Of a stretch of DNA of 64,000 nt, positions 59,320 to 64,000 are shown one piece after another. The notes under the pieces are model-generated. The model was not told the origin of the DNA. It saw only the letters and a list, made by a program, of their open reading frames with translations, and made no database searches. The translations under genes and the position numbers were made by a program. Source of the DNA: Rhodobacter sp. (GTDB lineage Bacteria; Pseudomonadota; Alphaproteobacteria; Rhodobacterales; Rhodobacteraceae); contig JADCEF010000073.1 of assembly GCA_020250445.1 (NCBI GenBank), forward strand, positions 1 through 64,000, in the 5' to 3' direction. Each line of letters opens with the position of its first letter. Positions within the stretch are counted from its first letter, which is position 1.

Positions 59320-60648
59320 ATGCCCCTTGACCGCAAAGCGACACCGAACGACCTGAACGCGTTCTGGATGCCCTTTACCGCGAACCGCCAGTTCAAGAAG
59401 GCGCCGCGCATGTTCGTGGCGGCCAGGGACATGCATTACACCACATCGGACGGGCGGCAGGTGCTGGATGGCACGGCGGGTCTGTGGTGCTGCAACGCCG
59501 GGCACTGCCGCCCCCGCATCACCGAGGCGATCCAGCGCCAGGCGGCAGAGCTTGACTATGCCCCGGCCTTTCAGATGGGCCACCCCGTGGCCTTTGAACT
59601 GGCCAACCGCCTGATCGAGATCGCGCCCAAGGGCATCGATCATGTCTTCTACACCAACTCCGGGTCCGAAAGCGTCGAGACGGCGCTGAAGCTGGCCATT
59701 GCCTATCACCGCGCACGCGGGGACGGGGCGCGGACCCGGCTGATCGGGCGCGAGCGCGGCTATCATGGCGTGAACTTCGGCGGGATTTCGGTGGGCGGCA
59801 TTGTCAACAACCGCAAAGTCTTCGGCACGCTGCTGGGCGGGGTCGATCACTTGCCCCACACCCATCTGCCGGCGGTGAACGCCTTTTCCCGGGGGCAGCC
59901 GGAACACGGGGCCAATCTGGCGGACGAACTGGAACGGATCGTTGCCCTGCACGGGGCCGAAACCATCGCCGCCGTGATCGTGGAACCCGTGGCCGGGTCG
60001 ACCGGCGTGATCCTGCCGCCGAAGGGCTATCTGGAAAAGCTGCGCGCGATCACCAGAAAGCACGGCATCCTGCTGATTTTCGACGAGGTCATCACCGGCT
60101 TCGGCCGCCTTGGCGCGCCCTTTGCCGCGCAGTATTTCAACGTTCTGCCCGACATGATGACCACGGCCAAGGGCCTGACCAACGGGGTGATCCCGATGGG
60201 CGCGGTTCTGACCACCGCCGAGGTGCACGATGCCTTCATGACCGGGCCGGACCACATGATTGAGCTGTTCCATGGCTACACCTATTCGGGCAACCCCATT
60301 GCCAGCGCCGCCGGGATTGCCACGCTGGAAACCTACCGGGAAGAGGCGCTGTTCGAACGCGCGGCGGCCATCGCGCCCTATTGGGAAGAGGCGCTGCATG
60401 CGCTGAAGGGCCTGCCCCATGTCATCGACATCCGCAACATGGGCCTGATCGGCGCGGTCGAGCTGGAGCCCATTGCCGGAGAACCGACCAGGCGTGCCTT
60501 CAACGCTTTCCTCGCCGCCTTTGACAAAGGCATCCTGATCCGGACCACCGGCGACATCATCGCCATGTCGCCGCCGCTGATCGTCACCAAGCCGCAGATC
60601 GACGAATTGATCGGCACGCTGGCCGGGGTGCTGAAGACACTCGCCTGA
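59320..60648 (+). CDS. Omega-amino acid (beta-alanine) : pyruvate aminotransferase
   Basis: A 442-residue class III PLP aminotransferase. It contains FWMPFTANRQFKKAPRMFVA, YTNSGSESVETALKLA, LLIFDEVITGFGR and the PLP-lysine region TTAKGLTNGVIPMG. In reductive pyrimidine catabolism it would remove beta-alanine released by the amidohydrolase at 61499. The ATG at 59320 follows GAAGGA. A RutR-type box is 48 bp upstream. Confidence 0.88.
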   Translation: MPLDRKATPNDLNAFWMPFTANRQFKKAPRMFVAARDMHYTTSDGRQVLDGTAGLWCCNAGHCRPRITEAIQRQAAELDYAPAFQMGHPVAFELANRLIEIAPKGIDHVFYTNSGSESVETALKLAIAYHRARGDGARTRLIGRERGYHGVNFGGISVGGIVNNRKVFGTLLGGVDHLPHTHLPAVNAFSRGQPEHGANLADELERIVALHGAETIAAVIVEPVAGSTGVILPPKGYLEKLRAITRKHGILLIFDEVITGFGRLGAPFAAQYFNVLPDMMTTAKGLTNGVIPMGAVLTTAEVHDAFMTGPDHMIELFHGYTYSGNPIASAAGIATLETYREEALFERAAAIAPYWEEALHALKGLPHVIDIRNMGLIGAVELEPIAGEPTRRAFNAFLAAFDKGILIRTTGDIIAMSPPLIVTKPQIDELIGTLAGVLKTLA

Positions 60649-60736
60649 GCGGACGGCGCGCGCGGCATCACCCCGCTGCGCGCGCGTCTTGAAGATACCT
60701 GACCGATACCTGACCCTTTATGATGGGAGGACTGAC

Positions 60737-61033
60737 ATGCGTCCGGCCTGCACTGCCACCACCCTGATCGATGACGCGCGGGTGCGCGTGACCCGGTTCG
60801 ACTTCGGCCCCGGTGCCGAGACGGGCTGGCACCGGCACGGCTATGATTATGTGATCACAGCCATCACCGACTGCCCGATGCTGCTGGAAGAGCCGGGCGG
60901 TGCCACACGGTCCGTCCTGGTGCCCGCCGGAACCGCCTATTGCCGCAACGAAGGGGTGGAACACAACGTCATCTGTGATGGTCCGGGGATGAGCTTTGTC
61001 GAAGTGGAGCTGAAACAGGCCGCAGACCGGTAA
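60737..61033 (+). CDS. Small cupin-domain protein
   Basis: A 98-residue single cupin barrel: ETGWHRHGYDYVITAI supplies the first metal-binding histidines and EGVEHNVIC the last. Starting at 60737 (MRPACTATTL) uses GGGAGG as ribosome site; the frame from 60689 adds 16 residues without a site. Function unknown; position in the pyrimidine cluster suggests a regulatory or metabolic role tied to beta-alanine catabolism. Confidence 0.8.
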   Translation: MRPACTATTLIDDARVRVTRFDFGPGAETGWHRHGYDYVITAITDCPMLLEEPGGATRSVLVPAGTAYCRNEGVEHNVICDGPGMSFVEVELKQAADR

Positions 61034-61498
61034 GCGGCACCACAGGGTCACCCCCTGCGGATCCCGGCCCCGGACCCCGGCTGCGCAACCGGCGGCAAGG
61101 GGCTAAACGGTTGACCACCTGCCTTGCGCGGGTCGCTTTGCCTGACGCCCGCCGCGCGGCTTCCCCGTCCGGAAGAAGGGCGCAGGCGGGCGGGCCCGGC
61201 AGGCCTGAAGCGGTGTCATCCCGACGGCGCTGCGCGGCATGTCTGGATCACCCCGCCTGCCTTGCGGCGCGCATGGTTGGCCCGTCCGACCGGGGGCCGT
61301 GCAGGGCTGCCGGGCTGTCCGCACATCCGCTGCAAGGCCTGCATCGCTTTCCTTGCCGTCCCGGCGGATTTTTATTGACCGGATGGTCAGCTTATGATGC
61401 CTTTCGTGCGATGCGCCGGGTCTTGGCCCGGGTCTTGGCGTTGTCTGCTGATCAGGGTTGTCGCCCCCGGTCTGCACAGAGGCGAGAGTGAAGAACTG
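61034..61498 (+). other. Leader region of the amidohydrolase gene
   Basis: No gene is supported in this stretch. It contains the RutR-type palindrome at 61376-61389 and so probably the promoter of the downstream hydrolase genes. GC-rich frames here lack domains. Confidence 0.45.
61376..61389. promoter_or_regulatory. RutR-type operator upstream of the amidohydrolase gene
   Basis: Palindrome TGACC-GGAT-GGTCA preceded by ATT, 110 bp before the start. Same half-sites as 59259-59272. Confidence 0.7.
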
Positions 61499-62749
61499 AT
61501 GCTGAATTCGGGCGCAAACCTGCGGATCGACGGCGCGCGGCTGTGGGACAGTCTGATGCAGATGGCGCAGGTCGGCCCCGGCGTGGCGGGCGGCAACAAC
61601 CGCCAGACCCTGACCGATGCCGATGCCGAAGGGCGCCGTCTGTTCCAGCAATGGTGTCAGGCTGCGGGCCTGTCCATGGGTGTGGACAGCATGGGCACGA
61701 TGTTTGCGACCCGGCCCGGCGAAGACCCCGCCGCCTTGCCGGTCTATATGGGCTCGCATCTGGATACCCAGCCGACGGGCGGCAAATTTGACGGTGTGCT
61801 GGGCGTGCTGGGCGCGCTGGAAGTGGTGCGGTCGATGAATGACCACGGTATCCGCACCAAACACCCCATCGTGGTGACCAACTGGACGAACGAGGAAGGC
61901 GCGCGCTTTGCCCCGGCCATGCTGGCCAGCGGGGTCTTTGCGGGCGTTCACACGCAGGACTATGCCTATGCCCGCCGGGATGCCGAGGGGAAAAGCCTTG
62001 GCGGGGAACTGGCGCGGATCGGCTGGGTGGGGGACGAGCCGGTGGGTGCCCGCAAGATGCATGCGATGCTGGAGTTGCACATCGAGCAGGGCCCGATCCT
62101 GGAAGCCGAAGGCAAGGAGATCGGCGTGGTGACCCATGGTCAGGGGCTGTGGTGGCTGGAGATTACCCTGACCGGCAAGGATGCCCATACCGGATCAACG
62201 CCGATGGCCATGCGGGTGAACGCAGGCCTCGGCATGGCGCGGATCACCGAACGCGTGCACCAGATCGCGATGAGCCACCAGCCGAACGCCGTCGGCGCGG
62301 TGGGGCAGGTCAAGGTCTTTCCCAATTCGCGCAACGTGATCCCCGGCAAGGTGATCTTCACGGTCGATATCCGCAGCCCCGACCAGACCAAGCTGGACCT
62401 CATGCGCGGCGAGGTGGAACGCGCCGCCCATGCAGTGGCCGCCGAGCTGGGCCTTGGGATTGGCATCGAGGCGGTGGGGCATTTCGACCCCGTGACCTTC
62501 GATCCGGGCCTGGTGAAGATCGTCCGGCAATCCGCTGAAAAGCTGGGCTATTCGCACATGGATATCGTCAGCGGGGCCGGGCACGATGCCTGCTGGATCA
62601 ACCGCGTGGCCCCCACGGTGATGATCATGTGCCCCTGCGTCGGCGGGCTGTCGCATAACGAGGCGGAAGAGATTTCGCCCGAATGGGCGGCGGCGGGCAC
62701 GGATGTGCTGTTCCATGCCGTGCTTGAGGTGGCGGGGGTGGTTTCGTGA
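61499..62749 (+). CDS. Zn-dependent N-carbamoyl-beta-alanine/amino-acid amidohydrolase
   Basis: A 416-residue M20-type amidase (HyuC/PydC group) that hydrolyses N-carbamoyl-beta-alanine or N-carbamoyl amino acids to amine, CO2 and ammonia. Metal-site motifs are GSHLDTQPTGGKFDG, TNWTNEEGARF, LHIEQGP and SGAGHDACWI. The ATG at 61499 begins MLNSGANLRID. It should act after the dihydropyrimidinase encoded at 63346. Its last 21 codons occur again at 63067-63129. Confidence 0.92.
   Translation: MLNSGANLRIDGARLWDSLMQMAQVGPGVAGGNNRQTLTDADAEGRRLFQQWCQAAGLSMGVDSMGTMFATRPGEDPAALPVYMGSHLDTQPTGGKFDGVLGVLGALEVVRSMNDHGIRTKHPIVVTNWTNEEGARFAPAMLASGVFAGVHTQDYAYARRDAEGKSLGGELARIGWVGDEPVGARKMHAMLELHIEQGPILEAEGKEIGVVTHGQGLWWLEITLTGKDAHTGSTPMAMRVNAGLGMARITERVHQIAMSHQPNAVGAVGQVKVFPNSRNVIPGKVIFTVDIRSPDQTKLDLMRGEVERAAHAVAAELGLGIGIEAVGHFDPVTFDPGLVKIVRQSAEKLGYSHMDIVSGAGHDACWINRVAPTVMIMCPCVGGLSHNEAEEISPEWAAAGTDVLFHAVLEVAGVVS
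62687..62749 (+). repeat. Amidohydrolase 3' end, copy A
   Basis: 63 bases encoding AAAGTDVLFHAVLEVAGVVS and the stop. Copy B at 63067-63129 is 55/63 identical by direct count and encodes AAAGTDVFFQAVLEVAEVVG and a stop. Confidence 0.9.
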
Positions 62750-62804
62750 CCGCGTTTATGCTACCTTCGGCGGCATGCGGGCAGGCTGGCCCGTGGAGCA
62801 CGCC

Positions 62805-63017
62805 ATGGCCAACCGCATCGAAGTCACCAACGGGCTTATCTTCGAGACGCTCAAGAGTATCCAGGCGACGCTGTCGAAGCTTGCCGATGACATGCACGAG
62901 GTCAAGGAGCGCCTGGGCATCCTTGAAATGCAATACGCCAGCCTTTCGAACCGCATGGACAGGATGGACCTGCGCATCGAACGGATCGAGCGACGGCTCG
63001 GCCTTATCGAGGCGTAA
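62805..63017 (+). CDS. Small coiled-coil protein in the 3'-end cassette
   Basis: A 70-residue protein starting MANRIEVTNGLIFETLKSIQ. Heptad-like repeats run through DMHEVKERLGILEMQYASL and RMDRMDLRIERIERRLGL, so it should form a coiled coil. Such short coiled-coil proteins are common in alphaproteobacteria and of unknown function. It lies between copies A and B of the amidohydrolase 3' end. Confidence 0.65.
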   Translation: MANRIEVTNGLIFETLKSIQATLSKLADDMHEVKERLGILEMQYASLSNRMDRMDLRIERIERRLGLIEA

Positions 63018-63066
63018 GCGGGCGGGTTCAAAGCTTTTCGCTTCAGCATTGACCGGCGGCGTGATT

Positions 63067-63129
63067 GCTGCGGCGGGCACGGATGTGTTTTTCCAAGCCG
63101 TGCTTGAGGTGGCGGAGGTGGTGGGGTGA
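63067..63129 (+). pseudogene. Duplicated 3' end of the amidohydrolase gene, copy B
   Basis: Exactly as long as copy A and ending on its stop codon. Upstream bases (ACCGGCGGCGTGATT) do not match the gene, so only the last 21 codons were duplicated. It marks the right edge of the coiled-coil cassette. Confidence 0.85.
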
Positions 63130-63148
63130 CTTTGAGAGGAAATGTTCG

Positions 63149-63349
63149 ATGGGAATGTGGTCCACTTCGGACGCGGGCGAAGTTACCAGCAGAAAATGTG
63201 GCTCTCGCTATCGCAAGTCCGTTTGGCGGTCACCAGCAAAAGACAGTGATAGCTTCGATTGCTCCGTTTGTGGTGACGAGTTGGACAGCTGGAACTCAAC
63301 GAGTGTTCCTCAGTACAGCTTGATCGAAAAGGGAGAGGTGCAGCAATGA
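63149..63349 (+). CDS. Small zinc-ribbon-like protein before the dihydropyrimidinase gene
   Basis: A 66-residue protein: MGMWSTSDAGEVTSRKCGSR, then PAKDSDSFDCSVCGDELDSW and NSTSVPQYSLIEKGE. The second knuckle is a CxxC (Cys38, Cys41) and the block S-P-A-K-D-x-D followed by CxxCG and W-N-S-T resembles a small family of ribbon proteins. Only one Cys (Cys17) remains where a first CxxC is expected. GAGAGGA lies 8 bases before the ATG. Its stop overlaps the dihydropyrimidinase start. It is less GC-rich than its neighbours. Confidence 0.5.
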   Translation: MGMWSTSDAGEVTSRKCGSRYRKSVWRSPAKDSDSFDCSVCGDELDSWNSTSVPQYSLIEKGEVQQ

Positions 63350-64000
63350 CCACCATCATCAAGAACGGCACCGTCGTCACCGCCGACCTCACCTACAAGG
63401 CCGATGTGCGGGTGGAGAAGGGGGTGATCACCGAGATCGGGCAGGGCCTCAAGGGCGGGACGGAGCTTGACGCGACCGGGGCTTACGTGATGCCCGGCGG
63501 GATCGATCCCCATACCCATCTCGAGATGCCCTTCATGGGCACCTATTCGTCGGACGATTTCGAATCCGGCACGCGGGCCGCGCTGTCGGGTGGCACCACG
63601 ATGGTGGTGGATTTCATCCTGCCGGGGCAGGGCCAGGGGCTGATGGATGCGGCCCAGATGTGGCACAACAAATCCGGCCGCGCCACCTGCGATTATTCCT
63701 ATCACATGGCCATCACCTGGTGGGGCGAGCGGGTCTGGGATGACATGGAAGCCTCGGTCAAGGCCGGGATCACATCGTTCAAGCATTTCATGGCCTACAA
63801 GGGTGCCCTGATGGTGAACGATGACGAGCTGTTCGCCAGCTTCCGCCGCGTGGGTGATCTGGGCGGGCTTGCGATGGTTCATGCCGAGAATGGCGATGTC
63901 GTGGCCGAATTGCAGGCCAAGCTTCTGGCCGAAGGCAATACCGGGCCCGAGGCCCATGCCTATTCCCGCCCCCCGGCGGTGGAGGGAGAGGCGACGAACC
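63346..64000 (+). CDS. hydA: Dihydropyrimidinase (D-hydantoinase), N-terminal part
   Basis: The first 218 residues of a cyclic-amidohydrolase, continuing past the window. MTTIIKNGTVVTADLTYKAD, the metal motif GGIDPHTHLEMPF (His56 and His58), and SFKHFMAYKG with Lys152, expected to be carboxylated, are present; MVHAENGD supplies the next His. It opens dihydrouracil or hydantoins to N-carbamoyl products for the enzyme at 61499. The start overlaps the preceding small ORF as ATGA. Confidence 0.93.
   Translation, partial: MTTIIKNGTVVTADLTYKADVRVEKGVITEIGQGLKGGTELDATGAYVMPGGIDPHTHLEMPFMGTYSSDDFESGTRAALSGGTTMVVDFILPGQGQGLMDAAQMWHNKSGRATCDYSYHMAITWWGERVWDDMEASVKAGITSFKHFMAYKGALMVNDDELFASFRRVGDLGGLAMVHAENGDVVAELQAKLLAEGNTGPEAHAYSRPPAVEGEATN

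Overview
The window is high-GC alphaproteobacterial DNA from a purple phototroph of the Rhodobacter group (Rhodobacteraceae). The evidence is a photosynthesis gene cluster with pufQ, pufX, an L/M reaction centre, puhABC/puhE, ppaA-ppsR, spheroidene-type crtCDEF and an oxygen-dependent cyclase (acsF). I cannot name a species.

Layout. 1-1514: an IS5-type transposase running off the left edge, an AT-richer glycosyltransferase and tRNA-Gly(CCC); this is the left border of the cluster, and crtA, crtI, crtB and bchID are not here. 1641-16434: crtC-crtD facing left; crtE-crtF facing right, then bchCXYZ-pufQBALMX and dxs. 16661-32751: the leftward block bchF-N-B-H-L-M-lhaA-puhA-puhB-puhC-orf98-acsF-puhE-hemA-cycA. 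32807-39355: PpsR-site-bearing divergent promoter, then ppaA, ppsR, bchG, an LhaA/PucC-like transporter, bchP and idi. 39356-41465: a degenerate island with an interrupted IS630 transposase. 41466-58037: housekeeping and catabolism (hom, glutamate dehydrogenase, EVE protein, soxBDAG, dnaG, rpoD, a HEPN-like gene, hicBA, a SulP transporter). 58526-64000: a reductive pyrimidine/hydantoin catabolism cluster (RutR-like regulator, aminotransferase, cupin, N-carbamoyl amidohydrolase, dihydropyrimidinase start).

How it works together. Dxs and Idi supply isoprenoid precursor, CrtE makes GGPP, CrtCDF finish spheroidene-type carotenoids, HemA makes ALA, BchH-M-AcsF-LNB-F-XYZ-C-G-P build bacteriochlorophyll a, Puf/Puh proteins form the RC-LH1 complex and cytochrome c2 re-reduces it. 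TGT-N12-ACA sites for PpsR lie before crtE/crtD, bchC, bchF, ppaA and bchG, so the repressor gene sits inside its own regulon. In the right arm, two TGACC-N4-GGTCA palindromes precede the aminotransferase and the amidohydrolase, and the RutR-like gene is divergent from the first.

Most unusual structure: two small cassettes (one with a HEPN-motif gene and hicBA, one with a coiled-coil gene) each sit directly after a core gene (rpoD; the N-carbamoyl amidohydrolase) and each is followed by a second copy of that gene's 3' end. Also notable are a four-copy hairpin repeat that in one case lies in frame inside bchB, a second palindrome family inserted in a transposase with compensatory stem changes, and short ORFs that bridge bchX-bchY and bchY-bchZ by overlapping start/stop codons.
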